Shown: in pieces, positions 16,935-27,700 of the stretch
Numbering within the stretch: the stretch's first letter is position 1
Layout of the letters: the number at the start of each line of letters is the position of its first letter
Assembly: GCF_051465645.1 (NCBI RefSeq)
Contig: NZ_CP195790.1
Location: 1 to 64,000 of the forward strand
Direction of reading: 5' to 3'
DNA length: 64,000 nt
Source of the DNA: Planctomicrobium sp051465645
Lineage (GTDB): Bacteria; Planctomycetota; Planctomycetia; Planctomycetales; Planctomycetaceae
Notes under the pieces: generated by a model
What the model saw: only the letters and a program-made list of their open reading frames with translations
Database searches by the model: none
Told to the model about the DNA's origin: nothing
Made by a program: the position numbers and the translations under genes

Positions 16935-19685
16935 ATGAGCGGATCGAATCCCTTCGGCGCAGAAGCAACTCTTAAGACGCTGGCTGGCGATTTCACGATT
17001 CATCGTCTGCAAAAACTGACCGAACTCGGGTTGGGAGATGTTTCGCGCTTGCCTTTCTCAATTCGCGTTTTGCTGGAATCAGCATTGCGGAATTGCGATG
17101 AGTACATTGTCAGCTCCCAGGATGTGAAAAACATTCTGAACTGGAGCCCATCACAGGCTGAACCGGTTGAAATTCCGTTCATGCCTGGACGTGTAGTTCT
17201 GCAGGACTTCACCGGGGTCCCTGCAGTTGTTGACCTTGCTGCACTGCGAGCTGCAATGGTTCGAATGGGTGGAGATCCGAAGAAGATCAACCCATTGGTT
17301 CCTTGCGATCTCGTGATCGACCACTCGGTTCAGGTTGATGCATTCGCTTCTGACAATGCGATGCAGGAAAACCTCGACCTGGAATTCGAGCGAAATCAGG
17401 AGCGTTACCAATTCCTGAAATGGGGCCAGAAGGCGTTCCAGAATTTCCGCGTTGTTCCACCAGCAACCGGGATCGTTCACCAGGTCAACCTTGAATACCT
17501 GGCAAGCGTCGTCCTGAACAAAGATGGCGTTGCTTTCCCGGATTCGCTCGTCGGAACCGACTCTCATACCACGATGATCAACGGGATCGGAATCGTCGGT
17601 TGGGGTGTCGGGGGGATTGAAGCGGAAGCGGTGATGCTGGGACAGCCAATTTACATGCTGCTGCCAGAAGTCGTTGGCTTCAAGCTCACTGGGGAACTGC
17701 CAGAAGGGGCGACTGCAACCGACCTCGTGTTGACCGCCACCCAGATGCTGCGTCGTCATGGTGTCGTCGGCAAGTTCGTCGAATTCTACGGCCCAGGTCT
17801 GGCGAGCATGTCTCTGCCTGACCGTGCCACACTGGCAAACATGGCTCCTGAATACGGTGCCACGATGGGCTTCTTCCCTGTCGACAACGAGACGCTCCGC
17901 TTCATGGAACGTACCGGACGTTCGAAGGAACTCATCGACCTCGTTGAGAAGTACTACAAAGAACAGGGGATGTTCCGTACAGAGGACTCGCCTGAGCCAG
18001 AATTCAGCACAACGATGGAGCTCAATCTGGCAACAGTTGAGCCTTCCATGGCTGGGCCGAAGCGTCCACAAGACCGCATTCTGCTGTCTGGCATGAAAGC
18101 ACAGTGGGGGCAGGATCTTTGCACGACCTTCGGCAAGGTTTCAGCAGCAAACGATTCCACACCAGCGTCAATGACTGACGAAGGTGGATTCGCGACTGCA
18201 ACTGGAATCACGACCGATCCAGGGCTCGATGGCGTACCGGTTGTGCATGAAGGGGAAGCCTTCAAGCTGAAGCATGGTGCCGTTGTGATTGCTGCAATCA
18301 CAAGCTGCACCAACACAAGTAACCCGAGCGTGATGATGGCTGCCGGGTTGCTGGCACAGAAAGCTGTCGCCAAGGGACTTACGAGCCAGCCTTGGGTGAA
18401 GACGTCGCTCGCTCCAGGTAGCCGTGTCGTGACCGACTATCTCGCTCGCGCCGGCGTCACAAGTGCACTCGATCAGTTGGGCTTCCAGCTGGTGGGATAC
18501 GGCTGCACGACCTGCATCGGTAACAGTGGTCCATTGCCAGATCCAATTGCCAATGCAATTTCCAAGAACGACATCGTTGCCTGCTCGGTTCTGTCAGGGA
18601 ACCGTAACTTCGAAGGTCGCGTGAACCCGCACGTGAAGGCGAATTATCTGGCGAGTCCTCCGCTGGTCGTCGCCTATGCAATCGCAGGGACAACCGACAT
18701 TGATCTGACTGTTGAGCCGATTGGACAGGACAAAGCAGGGAATCCTGTTTACCTTTCTGAAATCTGGCCGACACAGAAGGAAATCGCCGACGCCATCGCT
18801 GGAGCAATGTCACCAGAGATGTTCGTCAACGAATACTCCAAGGCGAGCCAAGGGCCACCAGAGTGGCAGGCGATCGAAGGGGGCGAAGGGGACCTGTTTA
18901 CCTGGGACGAGAAGAGCACCTACGTTCAGGAGCCTCCGTTCTTCGTGGACATGCCAACGAATCCACAGCCGATCAAGGGCATTTCTGGTGCTCGCGTGCT
19001 GGTCAGCGTCGGGGATTCAACCACGACCGACCACATCAGCCCTGCGGGATCAATTAAGAAAGATTCCCCAGCCGGAAAGTTCCTGCAAGACAACGGCGTC
19101 GCTCCGATCGACTTCAACAGCTACGGAAGCCGTCGCGGTAACGATCGGGTCATGACTCGCGGGACATTCGCCAACATCCGTTTGCGAAACAAGGTCGCTC
19201 CCGGAACTGAAGGGGGGCTGACCAAGTACCTGCCGACTGGCGAAGTGACATCAATCTACGACGCCTCGATGAAGTATCAGGCCGAAGGGATTTCCCTGAT
19301 TGTCCTCGCTGGCAAAGAATACGGAACCGGGTCATCACGCGACTGGGCCGCGAAGGGGACTCAGCAGCTTGGAATCTCGGCTGTGATCGCTGAGAGCTTT
19401 GAGCGTATTCACCGCTCGAACCTGATCGGAATGGGCGTTCTGCCGTTGCAGTTCCGTGCAGGTGAAAGCCGTGAAGCACTCGATCTCGATGGCACAGAAG
19501 TCTATGAGATTGCTGTCGACGACAACGTGAAGCCAGGGCAGGCCATTGAAGTGACTGCACGTCGTGCAAACGGCGAAGAAGTCCACTTTGTGACAACATG
19601 CCGTATTGATACGCCAGTGGAAGTTGAGTACTACCGCAACGGTGGGATTCTCCACACAGTCTTGCGTCAGTTGCTGAAAAGCTAA
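16935..19685 (+). CDS. acnA: Aconitate hydratase A
   Basis: Aconitase interconverts citrate and isocitrate in the TCA cycle through a [4Fe-4S] cluster in the cytosol. I chose the ATG at 16935, giving 916 residues starting MSGSNPFGAEATL, which matches the usual start of AcnA/IRP-type enzymes; a GTG 45 bases earlier adds an unmatched leader. The cluster ligands are seen in ITSCTNTSNPSVM (first Cys) and GYGCTTCIGNSG (second and third Cys). The C-terminal swivel domain contains the AGKEYGTGSSRDWAAKG active-site loop. It is monocistronic: a long upstream gap precedes it and a strong terminator follows 43 bases after the stop. Confidence 0.97.
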   Translation: MSGSNPFGAEATLKTLAGDFTIHRLQKLTELGLGDVSRLPFSIRVLLESALRNCDEYIVSSQDVKNILNWSPSQAEPVEIPFMPGRVVLQDFTGVPAVVDLAALRAAMVRMGGDPKKINPLVPCDLVIDHSVQVDAFASDNAMQENLDLEFERNQERYQFLKWGQKAFQNFRVVPPATGIVHQVNLEYLASVVLNKDGVAFPDSLVGTDSHTTMINGIGIVGWGVGGIEAEAVMLGQPIYMLLPEVVGFKLTGELPEGATATDLVLTATQMLRRHGVVGKFVEFYGPGLASMSLPDRATLANMAPEYGATMGFFPVDNETLRFMERTGRSKELIDLVEKYYKEQGMFRTEDSPEPEFSTTMELNLATVEPSMAGPKRPQDRILLSGMKAQWGQDLCTTFGKVSAANDSTPASMTDEGGFATATGITTDPGLDGVPVVHEGEAFKLKHGAVVIAAITSCTNTSNPSVMMAAGLLAQKAVAKGLTSQPWVKTSLAPGSRVVTDYLARAGVTSALDQLGFQLVGYGCTTCIGNSGPLPDPIANAISKNDIVACSVLSGNRNFEGRVNPHVKANYLASPPLVVAYAIAGTTDIDLTVEPIGQDKAGNPVYLSEIWPTQKEIADAIAGAMSPEMFVNEYSKASQGPPEWQAIEGGEGDLFTWDEKSTYVQEPPFFVDMPTNPQPIKGISGARVLVSVGDSTTTDHISPAGSIKKDSPAGKFLQDNGVAPIDFNSYGSRRGNDRVMTRGTFANIRLRNKVAPGTEGGLTKYLPTGEVTSIYDASMKYQAEGISLIVLAGKEYGTGSSRDWAAKGTQQLGISAVIAESFERIHRSNLIGMGVLPLQFRAGESREALDLDGTEVYEIAVDDNVKPGQAIEVTARRANGEEVHFVTTCRIDTPVEVEYYRNGGILHTVLRQLLKS

Positions 19686-19728
19686 CTTGCCTGAGAGTGT
19701 TCACTGCAGATCAGCAGTATGAGTAATC

Positions 19729-19768
19729 AACACCGCCCTGAGTTCCAACTCAGGGCGGTGTTGTTTTT
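19729..19768 (+). terminator. Rho-independent terminator after acnA
   Basis: A perfect 16-bp inverted repeat (AACACCGCCCTGAGTT and its complement at 19747-19762) with a two-base centre is followed by GTTTTTG. It directly follows acnA and is one of the strongest hairpins in the window. Confidence 0.92.
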
Positions 19769-19959
19769 GTGGGACACGACGTGCGAATCTGCTTTTCCTG
19801 TATCAATTCGCTCCGATCCACTACTCGCATCAGATCGAAGTGAATTATGATTCGTCCTCGTCGCTGAACAGCCTTTGAATCGTGTGAGGACTGACACAGA
19901 ACGCAGTTCTGCGCGGATCAGTCAGACTAAAATGAAGTTGCATCTGGAGAGATGAGCGT

Positions 19960-20301
19960 ATGTCCGGTTCAGAATTCCCCATTGAGATTGATATCGCCAG
20001 TGTTTCCGGCCTGTTGTCGAGCGGGGAAGACTTCCTCTTTCTGGACTGCCGTGAAGCAGATGAGTACGCCACAGCAAAAATTGAAGGGGCAGTACTTCTT
20101 CCGATGAGTGAAATTCAGGATCGAGTCGGCGAACTCTCAGAAAGTCGCGACAAACAAATCGTAGTCCACTGCCACCACGGCGGACGAAGTCTGCGAGTCG
20201 CCAGATGGTTGCGAGGTCAGGGTTTCGACAAAGCTCAAAGTATGGCTGGCGGAATTGACGGCTGGTCGCTTCAGATTGATCCAGAAGTCCCTCGTTACTA
20301 A
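19960..20301 (+). CDS. Single-domain rhodanese-like sulfurtransferase
   Basis: This small cytosolic protein (113 residues) has one rhodanese domain, related to GlpE and PspE, which moves sulfane sulfur through a cysteine persulfide. The CDC25-like start LFLDCREADEYATAKIEGAVLLP and the active-site loop VVHCHHGGRS, with catalytic Cys in the VHC step, are both intact. The closing GGIDGW is also typical. It has no signal peptide. It lies between the acnA terminator and comM and has no obvious functional link with either. The physiological sulfur acceptor is unknown. Confidence 0.93.
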   Translation: MSGSEFPIEIDIASVSGLLSSGEDFLFLDCREADEYATAKIEGAVLLPMSEIQDRVGELSESRDKQIVVHCHHGGRSLRVARWLRGQGFDKAQSMAGGIDGWSLQIDPEVPRY

Positions 20302-20564
20302 AGCCATTTCGTCTCATACGTGGTCATGTCGCAGTCACCTGAGCCGATGGATTTTGCCTCCACGCTCCAGCTCAAAATGTTTGGGGTTCTGGCTGTGAAT
20401 CGCTGCGATTGGTGAGACGGTGTCGCCGACTGTTCGATGCATCAGCGCACCTGAAACAGGTACGCCAGGGCCTGCATTGCGGCGGTGAGGTTGAAGCGGC
20501 AAGTCGCTGTACTTCGTGTGCAGTTGAGTCGCTGTCATTTGTGATTTTGTTTCAGGGCCAAACG

Positions 20565-22103
20565 ATGCTCGCAAAACTGTTGACGCATACTTTATTTGGA
20601 ATTGATGCGCGTCCTGTTGAAGTCGAAGTTGATATCTCACCTGCAGCGATGCCCAAGACGATTCTGGTCGGGCTCGCTGAAGCTGCCGTTCGGGAGAGTG
20701 TTCATCGCATCGAACGCGCTTTGGTGAACAGCGGCTATCAACGTCCCATCGACAGGATTGTGATCAACCTTTCTCCGGCAGATTTGCCAAAGGAAGCGGC
20801 GTCGACAGACCTGGCGATTGCCTTGGGCATTCTCGCGGCCAGCGGTCAGATGCAGTCTGAATTCTTTGGAGACTATTCCGTCGCCGGTGAACTCGCGCTC
20901 GATGGAACTGTGCGCCCGGTGAAAGGAACACTTTCGATGGCGTTGCAGGCACGAGCAGATGGACGCCGTGGGCTCGTGGTTCCTCTTGGTAATGCCAGAG
21001 AATCAGCTGTTGTGGACGGAATTGACATCATTCCGGTCGGTTCGCTCGCAGAAGCGGTCGGCTTCTTTACAGGGGAGCTTCCTGTTGAGCCGGTGCCATT
21101 CAGCTGGGATGAGGCGGTCATCGAGTTCGGGGCATATTCCATCGACTATTCCGACGTCAAAGGTCAGGAAATGGCGAAGCGAGCAGTCACAGTTGCTGCC
21201 GCTGGAAGGCACCATTTACTGATGATCGGAAGTCCGGGAACTGGCAAAACGCTGCTTGCGCAACGCATCGGCTCCATTCTTCCTCAACTTTCACCAGAGG
21301 AATGTCTGGAGACGACTCGGATCTACAGTGCTGTCGGGCGACTTGAGAGTGGACAGTCGCTCATGCTGACGCGGCCGTTTCGATCTCCACATCATACGAT
21401 CAGCGAAGCCGGTCTGGTCGGAGGGGGAAGTACTCCGACGCCCGGAGAGATCAGTCTCGCGCATCATGGAGTCCTCTTTCTCGATGAGTTGCCAGAGTTC
21501 AATCGACGAACTCTGGAAGTGATGCGTCAGCCGTTGGAAGAGAATCGAGTCACGATTTCCAGAGCCATTGGCAGCATGACATTCCCTGCGAATTTGATGC
21601 TGGTTGCGGCTATGAATCCCTGTCCTTGTGGCTTTCGAGGAGATCCGCGTCGGGCCTGCAGTTGCTCTCCGATGCATATTGAACGTTATCTCAGCAAGTT
21701 GTCTGGCCCTCTATTAGACCGTATTGATATTCACATCGAGGTTCCGGCAGTGCCGTTCCGCGAGTTATCGAATTCCAAACCAGGGACCGACAGTACAATG
21801 ATTCGGGACAAGGTGATTCAGGCTCGCGAGATTCAAAGAGAACGGTTTGCAAAGGAGCCGGTCAGTCTGAATGGAACAATGTCTCCCAGACAGATCCGGA
21901 CGTATTGCAAACTGAATAAAGAGGCCGAATCGCTTCTGAAGGCGGCGATGGAAGACATGGGCTTATCTGCGAGAGCGCATGACAAAATTCTTCGAGTCAG
22001 TCGGACGATCGCAGACTTGGACGGTGCCGATTCGATCGAGGTTCACCACCTGACCGAGGCGATCAACTATCGTGCTCTCGACCGGACCTACTGGTCGCGG
22101 TAA
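20565..22103 (+). CDS. comM: YifB/ComM-family Mg-chelatase-like AAA+ ATPase
   Basis: ComM is a hexameric helicase that promotes branch migration during natural transformation. The 512-residue product has the N-terminal LonC-like domain (MLAKLLTHTLFGIDA, about 1-170). The Mg-chelatase AAA+ core has Walker A GSPGTGKT and Walker B VLFLDELPEF, with a Cys-rich insert CPCGFRGDPRRACSCS, and a C-terminal lid follows. I chose the ATG at 20565 because it gives the family's usual start and length (about 506); a frame open 156 bases further upstream has no similarity. Planctomycete competence is poorly known, so the role in this organism is inferred. Confidence 0.93.
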   Translation: MLAKLLTHTLFGIDARPVEVEVDISPAAMPKTILVGLAEAAVRESVHRIERALVNSGYQRPIDRIVINLSPADLPKEAASTDLAIALGILAASGQMQSEFFGDYSVAGELALDGTVRPVKGTLSMALQARADGRRGLVVPLGNARESAVVDGIDIIPVGSLAEAVGFFTGELPVEPVPFSWDEAVIEFGAYSIDYSDVKGQEMAKRAVTVAAAGRHHLLMIGSPGTGKTLLAQRIGSILPQLSPEECLETTRIYSAVGRLESGQSLMLTRPFRSPHHTISEAGLVGGGSTPTPGEISLAHHGVLFLDELPEFNRRTLEVMRQPLEENRVTISRAIGSMTFPANLMLVAAMNPCPCGFRGDPRRACSCSPMHIERYLSKLSGPLLDRIDIHIEVPAVPFRELSNSKPGTDSTMIRDKVIQAREIQRERFAKEPVSLNGTMSPRQIRTYCKLNKEAESLLKAAMEDMGLSARAHDKILRVSRTIADLDGADSIEVHHLTEAINYRALDRTYWSR

Positions 22104-22272
22104 TTCAAGTGCCTTCTGAAACTGCTATCGGGAAAGAGGTTGCAGCTATGGGTCTGGCCGTGGGAGGGGAGAGCAAATCGCTCTGGCCGGAATCTGTCAT
22201 CTCGGCGTAAGATAGTCGCAACTTTGTTTTTTGCTGCGATTTTCGTGCGTGTGCTGTGTCATGGAGGACAAA

Positions 22273-23682
22273 ATGACGCTGTTCGTTCAGGCTCATTCTC
22301 TGTTGGGGAATTGGTGCCGGATTTCGATTTGTTGCGCCATCCTTCTCGTGGGGGCCGCAAACGAGGCCAGTGCTCAAGGGGAAACGATTCGTCTCTCTGA
22401 GAGTTATTCGGATAGTCGCGTGTTCTCGAATCAGTCGACGATTGTCACCTCCGGCAAGGTTCAGGCTGCCAAGGGGAATGGCGAGAAAGAAGACTTCGAC
22501 CTGAAGGCAAACATCTCGTTTGATTATTTCTCGCGTCGCCTGCCTCCATCTGGACGTGACGCCGATGCTCTCCGTGACATTCGCTATTTTCAGAATGCCA
22601 ATCTGGCGACGACAGTTGCCGGTTATGAAACAAAAGTCGAATTGCCTGCCGATCGCCGCTTGATTGTCGTCAACGGATCGCGGGAGGGGCTGGTCAGTTA
22701 TTGCCCGGATGGATTGCTGAACCGGGAAGCGGTCGATCTGCTGGAGATTCCGGGAGACGCACTTTCGCTGTTGTCTGTCCTGCCTTTGACTGAGGTGCGC
22801 ATTGGGGAAGAATGGTCCCCTCCGGACTGGGTGCTGCAGATGCTGACGGGCATTGAAGCCGTAGAGACATCGGAGCTGAAATGCAAACTCGATTCAGCGA
22901 CACCAGCTGCCGCGAAGGTCACCTTCACCGGAAAGATTACGGGGTTGAAACTGGGAACAACGACAACGGTTTCTGTTGTCGGGGTATTGCTTTTCAATCT
23001 GGAAGAGAAGTTTCTCTCTCAGGCGAAGACCGTGTATACGGTGACATCGGACGTCGGCACGGTGAATCCAGGACTCGATATGAAGGTGACCACGTCACTC
23101 ACCAGATCGATTTCAAAAGCGACGCCACAACTGTCAGATGAAGTCCTGAATCGTATTCCATTGGATCCTGCTCCAGAAGTGTTGGCGTTGAGTTATCTTG
23201 CCGCGCCATGGGGACTCGAATTGAGTCACGGCCGCGACTGGCACTTGTTCCAGGCGGTTTACGACGGCGGGGCACCAGTGGCGATTCTCCGTCTCGTTGA
23301 ACTCGGAAGTCTGGTTGCTCAATGTAATTTCTCGCCGGCGCCTGCTGCACCGGGCGGAAACATGACGCCGCTCGAAGTGTTCGAGATGGACATTCAGAAA
23401 TCACTGGGAGAACGCTTCGGAGAGATTGTTTCCCGCGAGACGATTCCGCTCGATGATGGTCGCAAGATTTATCGGGTTGCTGCCAGCGGTCATGTGATGT
23501 TCCGCAGTAATAAAGAGCGTGCAGAAATTCCGATGAACTGGATTTATTACCTTGTCTCAAACAAGGACGGGAAGCAGGCATCGTTCGTGTTCTCAGTCGA
23601 ACCGCCACTCCTGGAGCAACTCGCGAATCGGGATCGAGAGCTTGTTCAGAGCCTGATGTTCCAGACTTCAGCAAAGAAGTAG
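22273..23682 (+). CDS. Secreted protein of unknown function
   Basis: The ATG at 22273 is preceded by GGAGG at good spacing; in-frame upstream starts lack this. The 469-residue product begins with a probable signal peptide, the hydrophobic segment ICCAILLVGAA followed by ANEASAQG (cleavage near residue 35). The mature part is mixed alpha/beta with no motif I recognise. It contains a repeated-strand region (about 150-260) and ends with an EPPLLEQLANRDRELVQSLMF helix. It may be a periplasmic or surface protein. A bidirectional-looking terminator follows, and the gene is not part of an evident operon. Confidence 0.8.
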   Translation: MTLFVQAHSLLGNWCRISICCAILLVGAANEASAQGETIRLSESYSDSRVFSNQSTIVTSGKVQAAKGNGEKEDFDLKANISFDYFSRRLPPSGRDADALRDIRYFQNANLATTVAGYETKVELPADRRLIVVNGSREGLVSYCPDGLLNREAVDLLEIPGDALSLLSVLPLTEVRIGEEWSPPDWVLQMLTGIEAVETSELKCKLDSATPAAAKVTFTGKITGLKLGTTTTVSVVGVLLFNLEEKFLSQAKTVYTVTSDVGTVNPGLDMKVTTSLTRSISKATPQLSDEVLNRIPLDPAPEVLALSYLAAPWGLELSHGRDWHLFQAVYDGGAPVAILRLVELGSLVAQCNFSPAPAAPGGNMTPLEVFEMDIQKSLGERFGEIVSRETIPLDDGRKIYRVAASGHVMFRSNKERAEIPMNWIYYLVSNKDGKQASFVFSVEPPLLEQLANRDRELVQSLMFQTSAKK

Positions 23683-23720
23683 AGACTCCGATAGAGTCAA
23701 GCTCTCACAGCAGAAACGAT

Positions 23721-23751
23721 AAAAGACTGGTTCAGACGAACCAGTCTTTTT
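23721..23751. terminator. Bidirectional terminator between convergent genes
   Basis: AAAAGACTGGTTC at 23721-23733 pairs perfectly with GAACCAGTCTTTT at 23738-23750 around a four-base loop, with T runs on the 3' side of both strands. It lies between the stop codons of the secreted-protein gene (plus) and the GntR gene (minus). Confidence 0.9.
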
Positions 23752-23794
23752 CATTTGGCCTTAGATCTGCCGTCTCATGAGAGACCGACATGGT

Positions 23795-24415
23795 CTAATC
23801 AATCTTCTCTTTGAGTAAGCGAACGGATTGATCGAGAGTGCCGGATTGGAACGTCTCGAGAATTGTGCGGTGTTCTTCGTAGATGTCCATCAGATTATGG
23901 CATCGTCGTTGGGAGCGGCGGAAGTGCGAGCGGATTCGCCCGACGAGCAAGTCCCAGATGGCGAGCAGGTCTGGCTGATCCAGACGTTCGAGCAGGTAGC
24001 GATGGAACGCGATATCCATTTCCGCAATGGTGTGGAAATCCTGATCGACGCACGCCTGTTGCATCTCCTTCAAGATTTCGTTCCAGTGAGCGAAATCTTC
24101 TGGACGAAGTTCGTCAAAAATTTCACGAAGAGCGTAGACTTCCAGAGCTTTTCGCAACGGAAGAATCACTCCCCGAACGGCTTTCGGAGCCTCAGGAGCA
24201 ACGACTGCCCCGCAGTTTGGTTTGGTTTGTAACAAGCCCTGATGCGAGAGCTTCTGAACTGCTTCTCGAACGAGCCCTCGTCCCACTCCGAATCGCTTGG
24301 TGATCGCCGCTTCCGTTAGACGATGTCCTTCAGGCATGCGTCCAGACAGAATCTCTTCACGGATCTGGCTCGCAATTTCTGCTGAACCGATCGATGTCGT
24401 CGGTTTCCGTTTCAC
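23795..24415 (-). CDS. GntR-family regulator, FadR/FCD subgroup
   Basis: This is a dimeric DNA-binding regulator. The 206-residue product has an N-terminal winged helix (IASQIREEILSGRMPEGHRLTEAAITKRFGVGRGLVREAVQKL, summarised at about 12-60). An all-helical FCD ligand-binding domain (about 85-200) follows, with the metal-binding His/Asp pattern seen in DIAFHRYLLE and the closing EEHRTILETFQSG. FCD regulators usually sense carboxylates or sugar acids. The gene reads in the same direction as pyruvate carboxylase, 378 bases downstream of it and separated by a terminator. A palindrome in that gap may be its operator. Target and ligand are unknown. Confidence 0.92.
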   Translation of the reverse strand: MKRKPTTSIGSAEIASQIREEILSGRMPEGHRLTEAAITKRFGVGRGLVREAVQKLSHQGLLQTKPNCGAVVAPEAPKAVRGVILPLRKALEVYALREIFDELRPEDFAHWNEILKEMQQACVDQDFHTIAEMDIAFHRYLLERLDQPDLLAIWDLLVGRIRSHFRRSQRRCHNLMDIYEEHRTILETFQSGTLDQSVRLLKEKID

Positions 24416-24564
24416 TGACGCACTCCAGCAGCGGCTATGTCGTATGGGAAGTTGTTGTCACTTGAGGGGCGGCCGCGGTCATCCTGTCTGGGCGATCTTG
24501 GTGATTCTCGCTTAAAAGGGCGATTCGACGCATCCTTTGCTTGACTGATTTTGACTGTAGATAT

Positions 24565-24581
24565 TTGACAAGAATTGTCAA
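24565..24581. promoter_or_regulatory. Palindrome overlapping a possible promoter of the FCD regulator
   Basis: TTGACAA and TTGTCAA form perfect 7-bp arms around GAA. On the minus strand one arm supplies TTGACA, and TACAGT (plus 24554-24559) follows at 16-base spacing, so the palindrome would cover the -35 element of a promoter for the GntR gene. This is the layout of an autorepression operator, but the assignment is by position only. Confidence 0.45.
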
Positions 24582-24712
24582 CAATCGGTATTCGGTTTGC
24601 GACAGATCTTCCAGGAATCGTAAGCACCAACAGGTGAAATGGCCACTTTCGATTGGAAACCGGAACGCTAGGTCTTCGGTTGCGACTGGAATGGCTCTGC
24701 CTGAGAAACAAA

Positions 24713-24744
24713 ACGGGGACAAACGCTTGTGCGAATGTCCCCGT
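24713..24744 (-). terminator. Terminator after pyruvate carboxylase
   Basis: ACGGGGACA at 24713-24721 pairs perfectly with TGTCCCCGT at 24736-24744, with an inner CGC/GCG pairing in the loop. Read on the minus strand it is followed by TTTGTTT. It lies 48 bases after the pyc stop codon. Confidence 0.82.
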
Positions 24745-24792
24745 AGCTGGATTGCATTTCAAATCGGGTTCAAATGGCGATTGCCGTTTGAG

Positions 24793-27700
24793 TTACTCAA
24801 GCGTAAGAAGCAGATCGCCAGTCGAGACCTGAGTGCCTGCTTTCATAAGCAACTGACCGACGGTACCGGCGCGTTCCGCATTCAGTGTCGTCTGCATCTT
24901 CATTGCTTCGATGACCAACAGCTTTTGGCCCTTGGTGATCTTGTCACCTGCTTGCACCGCGACGCTGACAACCATCCCAGGCATGCTTGCGGCAATGTGG
25001 GTTGGATTGCTTGTATCCGCTTTGATGTTCTTCTCGACGATCGATTCAACGGATCGGTCGTCGATGGTGACGTCGCGAGGTTGGCCGTTCAATTCGAAGA
25101 AGACTGTTCGCGTTCCATCCGGATGTGGGCTGCCGGTTGTCAGGAACTTGATGAACAAGGTCTTGCCGGGTTCAATCTCTGCAGCGAATTCTTCCCCGGA
25201 CTGCATTCCAAAGAAGAAGACCGGAGTCGGCAAAATGCTGGTATCGCCGTAATTCTCAACATGCTGCGCGTAGTCTTTGAAGACGCCTGGGTACATGACC
25301 CAACTCAGCATCTCTCGTTCAGTTGGCTGGCGGCCAAGGAACGGGACCATTTTCTGGGCAGCCTGAGCGAAGTCGATTGGTGGGAGTGTTTCTCCCGGGC
25401 GTCCTGTGAATGGCTTGCGATCTTTCAGGATTCGCTTTTGAACACCTTCAGGGAACCCGCCTTGAGGTTGTCCCATTGCTCCGCCGATCAGGTCGATCAC
25501 GGATTCAGGGAAGGCGAGCTCGCGATCACTGGCCATCAGGTCGTCAGGTGAGAGTTCATTCGCAACCATGAACAAGGCCATATCGCCAACGGCCTTCGAT
25601 GTTGGTGTCACCTTGACGATGTCGCCGAACAGTTTGTTGACGTCAGCATATGCCTGACAGATTTCCGGCCAGCGATCTGCCATGCCCAGTGCACGAGCCT
25701 GTTCGAAGAGGTTCGTGTACTGCCCTCCAGGCATTTCATGGTTATACAGGTCAGCTGTTCCGGGAAGAACAACGCTCTCGAATGGCAGATAGAACTCGCG
25801 AACGGCACGCCAGTACTCGGCCATCTCATCCAGCCGGTGCGTATCGAGCTTTGTATCGCGTGACTGGAAGTGAAGCGACTCACATAGGGTGTTCAGGTTC
25901 ACCTGCGATGTTCCGCCTGACATTGGGGCCATCGCAGCGTCAACAACGTCGACACCTGCTTTGGAGGCCATCAGCAGAGAGGCAGCCTGAATGCCTGCGG
26001 TGTCGTGTGTATGGAAGTGAATAGGGAGTCCGACTTCCTGCTTCAGCGTACTGACAAGCAGTTCGGCGGCTTCTGGTTTACACAACCCGGCCATGTCTTT
26101 GATCGCCAGAATATGGGCGCCGGCCTTTTCCAGTTCCTTGGCAAGTTCAACATAATATTTGAGGTTGTACTTGGTGCGGTTCGGATTCAGCAGATCGCCT
26201 GAATAGCAGATGGCTGCTTCACAGATGGCACCTGCTTCACAGACCGCTTCCATTGCGACCTTCATGTTGTCAGCCCAGTTCAGGGCGTCGAACACGCGGA
26301 AGACGTCGTTACCTGCGGCAGCGGCTTCTTTCACGAAGGACTTCACCAGATTATCCGGGAAGTTGGAATATCCGACGGCACTGGATGCTCGCAGCAACAT
26401 CTGGAAAAGGATGTTCGGACACTTCTCACGCATTCTGGTGAGTCGGTCCCATGGACACTCTTTCAGGAACCGCATCGAGGTGTCGAAGGTCGCACCGCCC
26501 CACATTTCCAGTGAGAAAAGTTCCGGCAGCAGGAAGGAATACGCTTCTGCAACGTTCAGCATATCCTGTGTGCGGAAACGCGTTGCGTGCAACGACTGGT
26601 GAGCATCACGGAAGGTGGTGTCGGTGATCAGAAGACGCTTTTCGTCCTTGATCCACTGAGAGAATTTTTCAGCTCCGAGTTCCTTGAACTTGTCTCGGGT
26701 GCCGAGCGGGCGAGGGCTGTTGCGGTCGTATGCCGGCACTGGAGCAGCAGAACGGCGGACGGCGACAGGACGCCCTTTCACCAGCGGATTGCCGTTCACA
26801 ATCGTTTCACCGATCGACCGCAGCAGTCGAGTGGCACGGTCCTGACGGTATGGGAAATCAAAGAGTGATTTCGTTTTGTCGATGAATGTCGTGGTGCAGC
26901 GTCCGGCGAGGAAGTCCGGATGGTTCAGGACATTCAACAGGAACGGAATGTTGGTCTTCACCCCACGAACACGGAATTCGCGAAGACAGCGTTCCATGCG
27001 GGTGGCGGCTTCTTCGAACTTGCGGCCGCGGGCGGTCACTTTGACCATCAGCGAGTCGTAGTACGGATGGACGAATGCTCCCGAGAAAGCGGTTCCGGCA
27101 TCAAGTCGGATTCCCATCCCGCTGGCGGAACGATAGTGGGCAATACGTCCGTAGTCTGGAACGAAGTTGTTTGCCGGGTCTTCAGTCGTCACGCGGCATT
27201 GCAGGGCAAACCCGTTTACATGGATTTCAGATTGACTTGCGATTCCAATTTCTGGGTCGGCAAGTCGGTATCCCTGAGCCACCAGAATCTGTGACCGGAC
27301 AACGTCGACCCCGGTGACCTCTTCTGTGACGGTGTGTTCCACCTGAATACGAGGGTTCACTTCAATGAAGTAGAACTTCTGCGTGTCAGTATCCAGCAGG
27401 AACTCAACGGTTCCGGCGTTTGAGTACTGAACTTCGCGGCCGATTTTGACGGCGGCATCGCAAATTTCGTTGCGAAGTTCTTCTGGCAGGTTGACCGCTG
27501 GTGCGATCTCAACAACTTTTTGATGACGACGTTGGACGGAGCAGTCGCGCTCATACAGGTGAATCAGATTTCCATGCTGATCGCCCAGCAACTGCACTTC
27601 GATGTGTCGGGCACGCGGGATGTATTTCTCAATGAAAATGTCCGGGCTGCCGAACGCTGTCAGCGATTCCTGTCGCGCTGCTTCATAAAGCGAGACGAGC

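Noticed and set aside
24541..25551. Open plus-strand frame of 336 residues opposite pyc
   Set aside because: It lies antisense to the well-supported pyruvate carboxylase and has no similarity of its own.
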